A DNA stretch of 64,000 nucleotides from Physcomitrium patens (lineage: Eukaryota; Streptophyta; Bryopsida; Funariales; Funariaceae), in NCBI RefSeq assembly GCF_000002425.4, contig NC_037254.1, forward strand, positions 23,903,244 through 23,967,243, read 5' to 3'. Below, in pieces: positions 48,247-60,249 of this stretch. The position numbers and the translations under genes are program-made. The notes under the pieces were generated by a model. That model was not told the origin of the DNA. It did not search any database and worked only from the letters and a program-made list of their open reading frames with translations. Numbering within the stretch: position 1 is the first letter of the stretch; the number at the start of each line of letters is the position of its first letter.

Positions 48247-49411
48247 TGTTGTGTTGTAACACAAATATACTGTGAAAATATAAAGAAAGGGGACTTTTAT
48301 TAATGTTCAGTTACCTCGAATATTGGGAGCAACGACCGATTCCAGTGCCAATATTCAAGGGCCAATTCAGACACCCCGTCACAGTCGGTCATGGCATATT
48401 TACCAATAACAAAATGCTCCGTTCGAGTCCAATAGTGGGAGTCAACAGAATCGAAAGGACTAAATTGATGATTGAGCAAACCTAACGCGAAGCACCAATT
48501 TGACCCAATTACAGGAACATCAAGATTTTACTACAGGCCTCTTAGCCAATATGAGATCTTATTTGGTCGGACGACTCAATGTGGTTCTGATTACGAGGGT
48601 TTTGATTCTGTTTCAGGCTATCCTGTTCTCTGTGCCATTTCAAGGAACGTTGTTTCTGGAAAAAAAAACCTTTTAAAAGGTAAAAAATGGAGGAAAAAGC
48701 TCTGACGGCGGAGCCAATTCCGGATCTAAGACAAAAGATTGAAGAAATTCAGAGGCTAGGATTTGAAAGAGGAGAGAATTAAGATTAAAGAGGAGGATAG
48801 ATTAAGAAACAAAGCGAGGGAGAGAATTAGGGTTTTAAGGGTTGGAGAGCTAGCTTCATGCTTCGGGGAGGGGAGGGGGGGGGAGAGAAGACAGAGAATT
48901 GGGGTTTTTTTTTTTTTTTTTTTTTCTTCATAGGATTTTTGGGAAGACGGAGGCAATTGTCGCTGAAAGTCAGTGTTATACTGGTGAATCGGGGTTTTAA
49001 TGAGGTAGGTGTGATTATTCTTGACTATTTTGTGAAATCAAAATTACGTCTATGATTGAAGAATTAAAAAGGTATCTATAGAATTGAGTATGCGGAGTGA
49101 ATGAAAACTTTTGGGTTAATCTAACAAGACAGTCAGTGAATACAAGGTCGTGAGTATAAAGCAGTATCGGAGATTAACAGATTGGGTTGTTCGGGGTTCT
49201 CTGTAACGTCTAGAGACCTACCGGCTGGGGCAAAAAGGATTTCGACGAGCAGTCGAAGGACATCTCTATAGATTTATGATATATTTTTATAATTATTTAT
49301 ATTCCAATAGTCAAGAACCGATAGACTGCTTGAATATTAACGAATCTCCATACTACCTTCTACAGCCAGACGCCCGGTGCGTTCTCAAGCAAGAAAGTAC
49401 GTAATATGACA
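48247..49411 (+). repeat. 3' LTR of gypsy A2
   Basis: TGTTGTGTTGTAACAC to GTAATATGACA, 1165 bp, after a purine-rich AGAGAGGGTGGA. Partner of 39240-40416. A T run lies near 48905-48925 and the GAGTATAAAGCA word near 49153. It carries the same B-like gag-protease segment (about 48430-48700). Confidence 0.93.
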
Positions 49412-49415
49412 GCAC

Positions 49416-50060
49416 GCTGAGCCAAATATTTGCCTAAATAACTAAGATGATCTTATTTTGTACTGAATGCACAAAAGTCATCTAAATAGATCTCCATAAA
49501 CAGCCAGAGATAGTCTTAGAAGGCCTAAATCATCACTCTCTAAAATATGGCTAGGCCATTGAATAACCCAAAAGGCATCACGAGATAAGCAAATGTGCTC
49601 CAATCCGTAGTAAAGGTTGTCTTGAGTTGGTCTTCCGGTGCAGTTTGAACTTGATTATATCCAGAAAATCCATCGAGGAACGAATAATATTTGTGATATG
49701 CTATAGCTTCCAATATACTATTCGTGAAAGGTAAAGGAAAGTAATCTTTCTTAAAAGCCGCATTAAGTTTCCAAAAATCTTGACAAATTCAGATTTTTCT
49801 ATTTTTTTTTGGCACCATCATGATTAGAGAAATCCACTCACTATTTGATACCAGGTAAATAAAATCAATTGCAAGAAGCTTATCCAATTCCTCCTTCATC
49901 CTGAAGAAATATTTAGGATTGAGTTGATGTTGTCTTTGTCGTACCGATTTAGTGTTCTTCTCTAAAATGATATGATACTCATAGACTTTAGTGGAGTGTC
50001 TTTTAGATCATCATAAGTCCAAACCAAAGTGGATTTATGAAACAAGAAATTTTTTGTCAA
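49416..50060 (-). pseudogene. gypsy B RT, N-terminal part
   Basis: On the minus strand the RT reads YSFLDGFSGYNQVQTAPEDQ and LKTTF near 49620-49700, then a VMPFGL-like stretch near 49560-49590, as in plant gypsy RT. It is separated from its C-terminal half (38380-39239) by element A2. Confidence 0.85.
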
Positions 50061-51120
50061 GTAGGTCAACTCCTATTCTTTAATATCTTTGTGGACTTTA
50101 ATTGTCCGATGCTCTACTGTGGTCGCCAAGTTGATAGTTTGACATAAAGGTGCAGTGGCAATATTCTGTTTCAACCCTCGCGTAGATTTAAAATCAGTCG
50201 GTAAGTTTGACGTGTGTAAAGTACTGAATCCTGTGTCCAAGGTACTCACATAGTGCACATCAAACTTGGTCATCTAATCAATATTAACTTTAGCAAAGAT
50301 TTCCAAATCCAATGGATATATCAAGTACTCCCTCGAGCCTCCATATTGGTACACCAGTCCAAGGTGTTGGACTGCTTCTACGAGCACCTCTGTAATCGAT
50401 GCTACTACGTCATCATCGGAGCTAAGCTGATTGTCTGACATTAATTCAAATTTTGGCAATTAAGACTCCCTGTGATAGTGTACAGGGTACATTTGTAACA
50501 CCATTTTATCTCCGCCCTTGCCAATTACCAAAGTACCCTGACTCCAATCGTTCTTAGCCTTCGATTGATAAAGCTAGGATCATTCTAATAAAATTAGATA
50601 CGATAAAGTCAAACATTGAAACTGAAAGTTGATATAGTCGATTTCATACATAATATCTGTAATTATAGTTTGAACACTCCATAAAATACCTATTCGTTTA
50701 ACTTGGCTATGATCTGATATCCTTATCACCAATGTTGCAGATACTAAGTGTTCTAAATCTAAAGCATCCATTGTATCAACATTCATTAAATTGATGCTGG
50801 AACCACCATCTACCTAAACACCCAAGATCATAACACCGTCAATCAAAACATTGATGGTTGGTGCACTTAAATCAGGATTCAAACTGACTTCACAAACTTT
50901 CTTATTGCGGTGCCTATACCATATTAACAATGAATTCAATGTAGAATGGCACTCTGGTGCGACCACTATAAGTTGCTTCTTAGAAATAGAAGGTCAAATA
51001 GTATCTAAATCCTTCAAAATATCATAGGATTCCATATTTAAGGTAATTCTCAATACCCTCTTTCTTTTCATTGGGTTGAATTTAACTCCGAGAGGTAAGA
51101 TATTCTTCCATCATGGACTT
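50061..51120 (-). pseudogene. gypsy B protease and linker
   Basis: A retropepsin-like core (VDGGSSINLMNVDTMDAL) is read near 50745-50815, with the surrounding frame at 50580-50786. The rest is linker between protease and RT. Fossil with many breaks. Confidence 0.7.
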
Positions 51121-53070
51121 GGAATTGAAACAGTAGCTAGAGCTTCCGTGGAATTTGCGCCTCCAAAAGGATCTTTCAATGGATAAGACGTTTCTTGAAA
51201 CTGCATAGAGAGTGGAACCGCTTAGAAGAAAACTGAAGCCTCCGTAATCGAGACCTCATTGGGTTGTCCAACCAAGTCGGGTCTCATACTAGGTAAAAAG
51301 TCCGTAACATGACCTGGATTGGATGTCCTCGTAATTGGATCAAATTGGCCCTTTGCATCAAGCTCATCCAAATATTGAATTGGTCCTTTCTCTTTTTGCT
51401 GACTCTTGGTAAGAACGGCTTGGACTCATTTCACCTGACTTACTAGAGAATCTTAAGAACCTTGATTTATTTCCTCCATTTTTCCTTGGTTTTGGATCTG
51501 CTGATCTTGATTATTGAAATTAAATGGAGCATTACATTGCTAATAAGTATGCCCCAATTGCTTACAATTTCCACACACTGGTGCATAATTGTCACTAGTT
51601 CTGGGATTAGGACATTCACTAGCATAATGACCAATCTATCTGCAATAGAAATAACAAAGTGATCTTCTTGCACCCCCATCAGGCATATTGGATATATCCA
51701 CCAGTATATTCCTGCTAAGTTTATTCCATGTAGGATTAGAAAATGATCTTAGTTGTCTTGTTGGTATAGAAAGTATTTGGTTTAATGATGTCATTGGAAC
51801 ATATTGCTGATACCTCTATTGCTCCTTCCCGTAATTTTAGGGATTTGATATAGACCCATGATTAAAATTGAAACTTTGAAAGTTATTTAATGCTTGATTT
51901 TGTCGATTAGATTGATTTCTATTCCATCCAAACGTATTTTCCATTTGAACTTGATTGATGCCCCAGTGAGTCGGTGGGATCATGGTCTAATTATTGAATT
52001 GTTATTGCTTTTGCCAATTCCAACAATTAGCTATTAAGTGCTTTTCTCTGCACAATGTACATTGATCCATCATTTGTGAGGGTGAAGGATATTCTGTTAC
52101 CAAATGACTGTGGTCCTTACAATTACTGCACCATATATTGGTCCTATTATTGGTAGGCTTGTGCCTCTTCTCCTTATCTTTGGCATATTAATGGCCATTT
52201 CTTCCATTTTCTTTGTCTGGTTCAATAACAAGGCTTCATTGAAATCTTTTGGGGCTGGTATTATTGATAACTCTGCCACTTGTTGTTGATATAGAAAATA
52301 TGGAGTATATGCTATTGTCATGTTCGATGGTATAGCTTTCAATGGGGTGACATTAACTGGCCCTTGAATATTGGTATTGAAATTGGCCACTATTTCTAAC
52401 ATTCGTGGATAACTACCTATTGATCCGTTCCAAGTCGGATTTTGATAGCTACCTTGAATTGAAATCATCGTAGCACCCGTAGTTAAAAATTGACTATAAT
52501 GGCATTCCTCTCAAACCTTGGCTTTATTAAGAGATGTAGTTATCGTATTTAGTTGAGCCTCTTTTACAAACATTTTTAGTTCGGATGGGTGCAATCCGTT
52601 GATTAATATAGATAATACAAAAGCCTCTAGTATTTGGTGATTTGGCCACTTGCGGAATATATCTGCCACATGACCATAATATGATTCCACTTCCTCTTCT
52701 GGACCCATTTTACTAGTTATTAATCTTTCTTGAAGTCGATCCTCAAATCAATTGAGTAAAAATGGATTAAAAATACATTCTTCAATGTTTCACAATTGAA
52801 AAATTGATCCACTAGTTGATAGTTGTACCATTCAAATACCGTGTCTTTTAAGGTTGCTGGCAACTATCGTAACCAAATATCTTCAATTCTTCCATTATTG
52901 GCTACAAATGCTGTTAAAAACTGAGACAAATGTTGATCGAGATCTGCACCCAAAAAATCCCTGAAAGTAGATAATGGAGCCATGCTCGTTGTGCGATTGC
53001 TCACGTCACCCATTTGTACTGCTATTAGAACCGTTGGACCACTCGTTGTCATTGAAGAGAACAATGTTCT
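51121..53070 (-). pseudogene. gypsy B gag
   Basis: The N-terminal part is at 52864-53064. The capsid-like gag domain follows (52511-52708, ESYYGHVADIFRKWPNH), then a P/N/Q-rich linker. A zinc knuckle VCGNCKQLGHTY (C-X2-C-X4-H) lies near 51530-51580, with a second cysteine-rich stretch near 52000-52140. The gag-protease junction (51130-51430) is the part that resembles family-A LTRs. Fossil. Confidence 0.78.
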
Positions 53071-53621
53071 ACTTAATCTTTTATTAAAACAAATGATGCC
53101 TTCCTCAATTGATTATTTTGAATTTTCAAGTTTCCTCAATTTGCTATTACTGTCCCTTACTAAGTTATTTGGTTGAATTAGAGGTAAAAATGATGGATTT
53201 TGAAATACAATGAATTAGCCTTTATTGATTAGTAATTTATGCCACTCTACAAAACTAGTTTTGACAAAATTGGAAGCTTTTGTTATTGGAAATGTATCCA
53301 ATGGAGTATCCAATTTTTATGTGATTCTCCCACTTGCATTTAATGGCCTCAAAAAAAATACTGGTCTATTGACCAAATTTTTTAAAAGTACTCTAGTCAA
53401 TTTCTTTAACAATATATACTTCTGAAATATTTGATGTCAATCAGCTTCTAGGTATATTTGGATATGTCGACAGACATGCAACCATGGTTTAATCCAACTT
53501 TATCGATGATTCCTTTTTAACTTCTATTCTTGCTTATTACGCAACAAATTTCTTGCTTGCAATCTCTCTATTTTTTCTTTTGACTGTCCTATTTTCTTTA
53601 TTGTTAAGTTCTCATTGTTAT
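53071..53621 (-). other. gypsy B leader region
   Basis: Between the start of gag and the 5' LTR on the minus strand. Short K/R/E-rich frames (for example GQSKEKIERLQARN near 53550-53600) are seen but no known domain. Confidence 0.4.
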
Positions 53622-54350
53622 GTTTCTTAGTATATTTCAGTGGTTCACAATACGATTAATTGTGTGATCATAACAAATAAAACTCATGCACTTAGTCTTT
53701 TTCTATGTTGGAATTCTCCTTTACAGCTTTATTCTGAAGTAAGAAATATTTCGTATACTAAGAAATATTACAATGCTTTCTCCCTATAATAATACTCCTT
53801 CATCAACTAATAACAACAGTGTGTAATCCTGCACTCTCAAAAGACCGCTCAAAATATAATAATTTCCATCCAACACCAAGAATAATAGACTTCATTCCAA
53901 CAATCTGAATTCACATAATACATGTAATCACCAACTTTTTTTGTCAAAACATACACAAATCTCAATAAACAACAATCATAATCTTCCAATAACTCTTCAT
54001 ATAATTCAATCACTCAGTGCTCCAATTACATAATCAATAATTCATAAATCAATCTCTGATTTATTCCACAAACTCACTTCTCAGTATTTAGAAACTATCC
54101 ATTACTCTTCAACAACAAAAAAACAAAGAGACAAAGAGGTAGTACCAAGCTTATCCCAGCTCATGACTATTACAATTTAGTACTAAGACTAATTTCTACA
54201 ATTCTTATATACTTACTTCCTATTCCCTGATTTTGACCATAATCTTAAAATTAATCACTTTTAATAACTAAATTAATCATTTGTCCTCCTGAATTGACTG
54301 TTCTATGGACTATTAGTCTATTTTATCAATATTTTATTAATATCTTACAG
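53622..54350 (-). repeat. 5' LTR of gypsy B
   Basis: It matches 33620-34360 over most of its length (for example CTGCACTCTCAAAAGA and GTAGTACCAAGCTTA). It is internally rearranged, with a small segment in the opposite orientation, and its outer edge does not preserve the usual TGTAGAATAG start. The right flank is copia D1 integrase. Confidence 0.78.
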
Positions 54351-55111
54351 ATTAGTAAGAAGTGCAATATTAACATGTTCTTTACTGACTTGAGAAAAGA
54401 TGTGATTTATTCTTTTGCTCCAAAAACTCAACATCACGGCTTTTGATGATCTTTTTGGTCTCCAAAAACATGAACCTATAAGCCTTTGTACCTTCACAAT
54501 ATCCAACAAACACACATTTTGTACCTTTTGCATCAAATTTTGATCTCATATAATATGGTGTCTTTCTATATGCTATGCATCCACAGGTCTTTATGTGGAA
54601 AACACAAGGTTTTTTTTTTACTCTAAGCTTCTTTCAGAGTCATTGATGTATAAGTACGTCTAAGATACCTATTTTTTGTATAAACTGCATTTATGACTAC
54701 TTCTGTCTAAACTCATGTCATAAGTATTGGGCATGAAGCATACTCCTTGTCCTCTCCACAATAGTTTAATTTTCTCTTTCAGCAACTCTATTTTATTGTG
54801 GAGTGTAAGGAGTAGAGGTTTATTTTGCAATACCATACATCTTCAAGAAATCATTGAATTGCTTTGACATATACTCACTTCTATTGTCTATATGTAATAT
54901 TTTGATTTTGCTCTCTCATTACTTCTCCACAAGTGCCTTAAACTACTTAAACCTTGTGAAATACTCCCTCTTTACTTTGAAGATGAAAATCTATACCTTC
55001 TTTGAAAAATCATCAATAAATGTGACAAACTACCTTATACCTCCTATTGATGGCATCCTCATAGGTCAACAAACATCAGAATGGACTATCTCCAACAACT
55101 TGGTTGCACGT
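54351..55111 (-). pseudogene. copia D1 integrase piece
   Basis: It corresponds to D2 at about 57815-58912: a hinge part and an integrase core (the IYSLLLSICN-side frames are shadows; the real frame is on the minus strand with KRINHIF and a DDFSKK-like stretch). It is the continuation of D1 from 32544, with C3 and gypsy B in between. It ends at LTR F' after ACGT. Confidence 0.7.
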
Positions 55112-55891
55112 TGTTGTCTTGTAACATGACTATATGATAAAAGAAGATAATATGGATCTTATTATAGAAGAGCCAAGTTAAAATATGAAGTAAAAAAATA
55201 TGGATAAAAGATAGGAAGGTAGTAAAACTTTTAGAAGTAATGCTATCTTTTAAGAAAGGTGACTTTTACTTACTTTGTTGGACCATAAATAAGAAAAAAT
55301 AAAGTAAATTAAAAAAATAAAGGATATGAATATTTAAAGGAGAATGTTAGGAGTTTATTTTTACAAAAATTAATTCAAAAAGTTAAAATTTGATATTTGA
55401 GGAGGACTAGTTATCAACTTGGATCAAAATCAGACCCAAGGCACAAAACTGAGTACCTATGATAACTCGGCGGTTCTTTTATAAATCAAAGAATGGAATT
55501 TGATAGCAGATCAGATAAGATTTTTAAAAAATTATTTTTGTATGATTTGGATTTATAATGACTTTGTAAGAGCTTTATAAAGTTAAGTTTGTTTTTGGAT
55601 GACTTGTGTTTTATGAAATAAAATAGAGTTAACGTTTTGAGCAATATCAAGAGTTTTGTAATAAATCTACAAATAAAATTTTGTAGGTAAATGGTTATAG
55701 TTGTGCTTAATATGTATTGTAAATTTTAGCTTTGATCTATTTGTTCAATTGAGGGTTATTGAGGTTTAAGTGGGTTAAGATCTCAAAAAATAGAATTTTA
55801 GGTCTAGTGAGGGTTTTTAAGATTTCTTGCAATCTACTAGTTGCATTAGAATAAAATTTAGTTGTGAGGATATTAGACTTGTTTTCCTACG

Positions 55892-56217
55892 TATTGAAGA
55901 AAAGAAGTCTAAAAACTACAAATACTTAGCATTAGCAAGGATTTTACTTTAAGAAAAGTGTGGAGAAAGATGTCTCTTATTTCTAATACCTTTAACTTAT
56001 AGGTAGAATTTACATTCCAACTACATGGACTTCATCCACAGTCACCTTCATTCTTTTAACTAAATCTAAATTCATCTTAACCTAGCTGCCACCATAAAAT
56101 TCTAGTTGCCGCTATAGTAACTTCTTTTAATTCTTTGCTAGCTTTTGACTATTAGCAACTTACGATGATGAATCTTCATGTGGTGGTAACTAAGTAAGAA
56201 CTTACTGATCTTCAACA
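55892..56217 (-). repeat. 3' LTR of copia D2
   Basis: TATTGAAG to CTTCAACA on the plus strand, 326 bp. A purine tract (AAAGTAGGAG on the minus strand) adjoins it, and the end of RNase H lies 19 bases away. Confidence 0.9.
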
Positions 56218-56235
56218 CTCCTACTTTATTAATTT

Positions 56236-58912
56236 TCAAAAGGTTTTTAATCCTAATCTCTGAATCAAGTCATGATGTCTATCCTTTACTAATGCCTCAG
56301 TAAGCACATCAACAAGCATATCATTTGAAGTAAAATACTTCATACTTATTATTCCATCTTCAATCTTCTCACATATGAAATGATGTTGAACATCAATGTC
56401 TTTAGTCTCTGAGTGGTGTTTTGAATTCTTAACAAATATAAGACATCTTTGATTATCACACATAATTAGAGTTACTTCTTATTACATTAGACTAATGTCT
56501 TCTTAGAGTTGTCTTATCCAACATGCCTCCATTGCACAATGATTTGCTGCCATATACTCTAATTCTATCGTTGATCTTGCAATGGTAGGTTGTCTCTTAC
56601 AATTCCATGAAATGGCTCTTACTCCAATGAAGAAGATATATCTTATTGTGGATCTTCTATTATTTGCATCTTCAATCCAATCTGCATCACAATAACCTTG
56701 CAAATCAATGTTCTTACCACCAAGGCACAATTTGAAGTCTTTTGTACCTTTTAAGTACCTCAATATCCTTTGTACCATTGTCCAATGCATTCGTCCAACT
56801 TTAGACATGTATTGACTTACAACACTTACCACATATGCAAGATCCACTTTTGTGGCTACCATTGCATACATGAGTGAGCTTACTGCTTAATTGTATGGAA
56901 CACTTTGCATCTCACCTTCAACTTGTACAAACTCCTCATCCGTGAGCTTCATCAACTTCTAATTTATCTCCAAGGATGTTCGAATGGACTTGCACTCCTC
57001 CATGTTGAATCGTTTCAACACTTCTTCAATGTACTTGGTTTGGCTCATTGTAATAGTCTTATTACTGTGATTTCTTATAAATTCCACTCCCAAGTAATAG
57101 TATAATTCTTCCAAATCACTCATCTCATATTCTTTCTCTAATTTGGCCTTCATCCAATCTATCTTTTCCATATTCTTAGCAAAGATGATCAAATCATCAA
57201 CATAAAGGATTACAATCAACAAGAACTCTCTAGATTACATGACATACAATGAATGATGAGCCTCACTCCTCACAAACCCTTCATTGACAAAGAAGGTGGT
57301 AATTCGTTGGTACCATGCCCTTGATGATTGTTTCAATCCATACAAAGATTTCTTCAATTTGCACACAAGATGTTCTTTGTATTATTGTACAAATCCTTGA
57401 GGTTGGTCTATGGAGATGTCTTCTTACAATTTTCTATTGAAAAAGACCGTCTTCATATCTATTTGGTGTATTTTCAAATCCATTGATGCTCCAATTGCTA
57501 CAATGATTCTAATAGTGGTGAATTTAGCAACGGGTACTTGAGTCTAATTGAAATCAATTCGAGCAACTTGTGAATATCCTTTGGCAACTAATCTTACTTT
57601 GTGCTTCACCACCACACCCATTACATCTCTTTTAGTCTTAAACACCCACTTACAACCAACACTAGATCAATTTGCTGGAAGAGGTGCCAATCCCCATGTA
57701 CCATTATCCATAACAGATTGGTTCTCTTCTTCCATAGTCTTTTTTCACTTAAGTGCATCTTCACACTTCATAGCATCACACAAAGACAATGGATCAGTAA
57801 AAAGAACAACATTTACATGTTCTCCACTTACTTGAACAAAGATGTGATCCTTTCATTATTTGCCATGTTGCCTTCTTTCTTTCAAAGGATATTTCCTTTC
57901 ACTTGTAGAAGAACATTCATATTATTGCATTTTATGTTCTTTTCCAACCTTCTTTCATCTTAAACTTTGTTGTTTCTCACTCAATGGTTGGTACTCTTCA
58001 TCATTATCATCATCCCAATCTTCAACACCTTCATTTCTTTCATTGCTGCTCCTCGCAATTGTAGGAGCCTTCATCTTTTCAACTTTCTTTGGCTTTTCAT
58101 CTTCATTATCTTCATTATCTTTATCTTCTTGTTTCTTTGGTGAAACCAAAGATGTATCTATAAACACACCATTACTCCCACTTAGATACATCTCCAAGTA
58201 CTCACAAGCACTCTTGTACTCCAAAAACTCAATATCACGACTTTTGATGATCTTCTTGGTTTTCAAGCACATTAGCCTATATGCCTTAGTACCTTCACAA
58301 TAACCAAGAAACATACAATTTATACCTTTTGCATCAAGTTTGGATCTCATACAATCTAGTATTTTTGCATATGCAATGCAATCAAAGGTCTTCATATAAG
58401 AAATGCAAGGTCGCATCCCACTCTAACCTTCTTGTAGTGTCATTGATGTAAGAGCACTTGTTGGATACCTATTTCTTGTATACACCGCATCCACCACAGC
58501 TTCTGCCTAAAATTCATAGCCAAGGTTTTGAGCATGTAGAATGCTCCTTGTCATCTCTATAATGGATTGATTTTTCCTTTCAGCAATACTATTTTATTGT
58601 GGAGTGTATGGACTTGTGGTTTGTTTAGGAATTCTTTCATTCTTCAAATAAACATCAAATTGCTTAGTCATATACTCACCTCTATTGTTCATATGCAGCA
58701 CCTTGAACTTGCATTCACTTTGTTTCTTAACAAGTGCTTTAAACTCTTTAAACCTTCAAAAGCATTCACTCTTGGCTTTAAGAATGTAGATCCAAATCTT
58801 TCTTGAATAATCATCAATGAAAGTAAGAAAATACCTTGATCCTCCAATACTTGTGTTCTTCATAGGTTCACATACATCTGAATGGACAATCTCCAGTAAC
58901 TTGATAGCACGT
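56236..58912 (-). pseudogene. copia D2 pol (integrase, RT, RNase H)
   Basis: Minus-strand order: integrase near 58998-57950, including the frames flanking C2 (AIKLLEIVHSDVCEPM, YFLTFIDDYSRK); RT near 57650-56900 with the catalytic YVDD (ILYVDDLIIF near 57190-57220); RNase H near 56871-56236 (GYCDADWIEDANNRRST, MCDNQRCLIF, HIDVQHHF-like end). Typical Ty1/copia domain order with integrase before RT. Fossil. Confidence 0.88.
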
Positions 58913-60245
58913 TGTTGTATTGTGGTTCGGCTACTATATGAAAATAATATAATTATGTATTTAATATATAATTCATTAAGTAACATGATGAGAGCCATAT
59001 TAATAGATTTTAGTTGGTTGTAGAATATAATTTGATTATTACCTTGAGAAGAGGTTGTCTAAAAAGATTACTATAGAATTTGTAAAATTTTAATTTCTTT
59101 TTGATAGTGGCTTTTAAGATTGGTTTTGGTTGACAGTAACTTCTAAATATTTAGAATCACCTTTATTAGACATTGGTGACCTTTGAATACTTCTTTTGGT
59201 TCTTTTATTTGGTGTTTAGAGCATAAATTATATAAATTGTATAAGAAAAAGGATTGAAGAAGGATTTTGGTAGCAAAGGGAGTAATTAGGGCACCAATAT
59301 AGATGAATGGAGATGAATAATGAAAATCTCCATTCCTATTGGTCAAAAACCATGACCAATAGGCTTTGAAGAGGCTGCCCGAGGCCATATTAGGAATTAG
59401 GATTAGTATCTCGAAGAAATTCGAGCTTTGAAGGCTAGGGTCAGTAAGTTTAGGTTTTTGGTTATGGTTTTGGTATAAGTTTTGTATGGTTTGGAGTTTA
59501 TATGAAGGAGATACAAGCACTCAAAGTTAAGGTATTGATATGGGAGCTACTGTCCTTCTTTTTGGCATAACGCATGCATACGGATAGCAATTGAGGATCG
59601 GCGATTGCGACTAGAGAAAGAACTTTTGCGGCTACACTTTTCACATACTGCTTACTAGATTTCAAGTTGAAGTAAAGGAACTATTAGATTTTGAAGTCAG
59701 CACTTACAATCTAAGAATAGTAAGTAATCCGATTTGCTAGTGGTTGTCTCTTAAGCTATATTTTAAGCAATTTGACAAGGTGTTGGCTCAAAATTTCAAA
59801 GAATGTGTAATTTTATGTAAGTAAATTTTGTGCATAAGTCTTATGACATTTGAGTATTAGGTTCCTGAGATATTAAGAGAATAGTGTTCAGATGCTTATA
59901 AATTAGGATTTAAAACATCTGCTAGGATTTCTTACATGCCAAAAGATTAGGAGTGAATTTGCAATTGGTTTTTTTTGTGATAAAATTGAAAGGTAAATTC
60001 TACCTATCTTGTAAATTTGAAACAAACTGAATGGTTAGATCAAGAGTCATGATTTTCTAAAGTTCGGGACAAAAAAACCCTTCATCCGAAAAATATGTTT
60101 TGAAGGGATTTTGTTATATTTTGAGTTTTATGCAAAATAAAGGAGTTTTGGGAGGCTAAGACAAGATTCATATAAAGATTTAAGCTACACTCTCTACAGC
60201 TAGATACTTAATATATTCACAGATAACAAATCATGCTATACAACA
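58913..60245 (+). repeat. solo LTR C2
   Basis: TGTTGTATTGTGGTTCGG to ATGCTATACAACA, 1333 bp, matching C1. Flanks ACGT (58909-58912) and ATGT (60246-60249) are a 4-bp duplication with one CpG change. It is inserted in copia D2 next to the start of integrase. Confidence 0.9.
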
Positions 60246-60249
60246 ATGT

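Larger units (their letters stand above)
39240..49411 (+). mobile_element. Ty3/gypsy element A2, LTR to LTR
   Basis: A full element of 10.2 kb (8.3 kb without solo LTR X) with 5' LTR, gag, protease, RT, RNase H, integrase and 3' LTR. It lies in the RT region of gypsy B in opposite orientation. Flanks GCGC (39236-39239) and GCAC (49412-49415) are a 4-bp duplication with one CpG change. The two LTRs differ by roughly 10% in the part I compared by eye, mostly transitions. Broken, about ten coding breaks plus the X insertion. Confidence 0.93.
33620..54350 (-). mobile_element. Ty3/gypsy element B (main copy), nested host
   Basis: A minus-strand gypsy element with 3' LTR (33620-34360), extra coiled-coil ORF, integrase, RNase H, RT, protease, gag and 5' LTR (about 53622-54350) in that order from left to right. 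It is split by solo LTR E3 (36669-37920) and by the whole element A2 (39240-49411). Without inserts it is about 9.3 kb. No matching target duplication: the left flank is LTR C3 and the right flank is copia D1. LTR copies differ by well over 10% by eye. Old, with more than twenty coding breaks. Confidence 0.85.

Noticed and set aside
57548-58303. Long plus-strand frames of 95-147 codons
   Set aside because: They are antisense shadows of copia D2 pol, which reads better on the minus strand.
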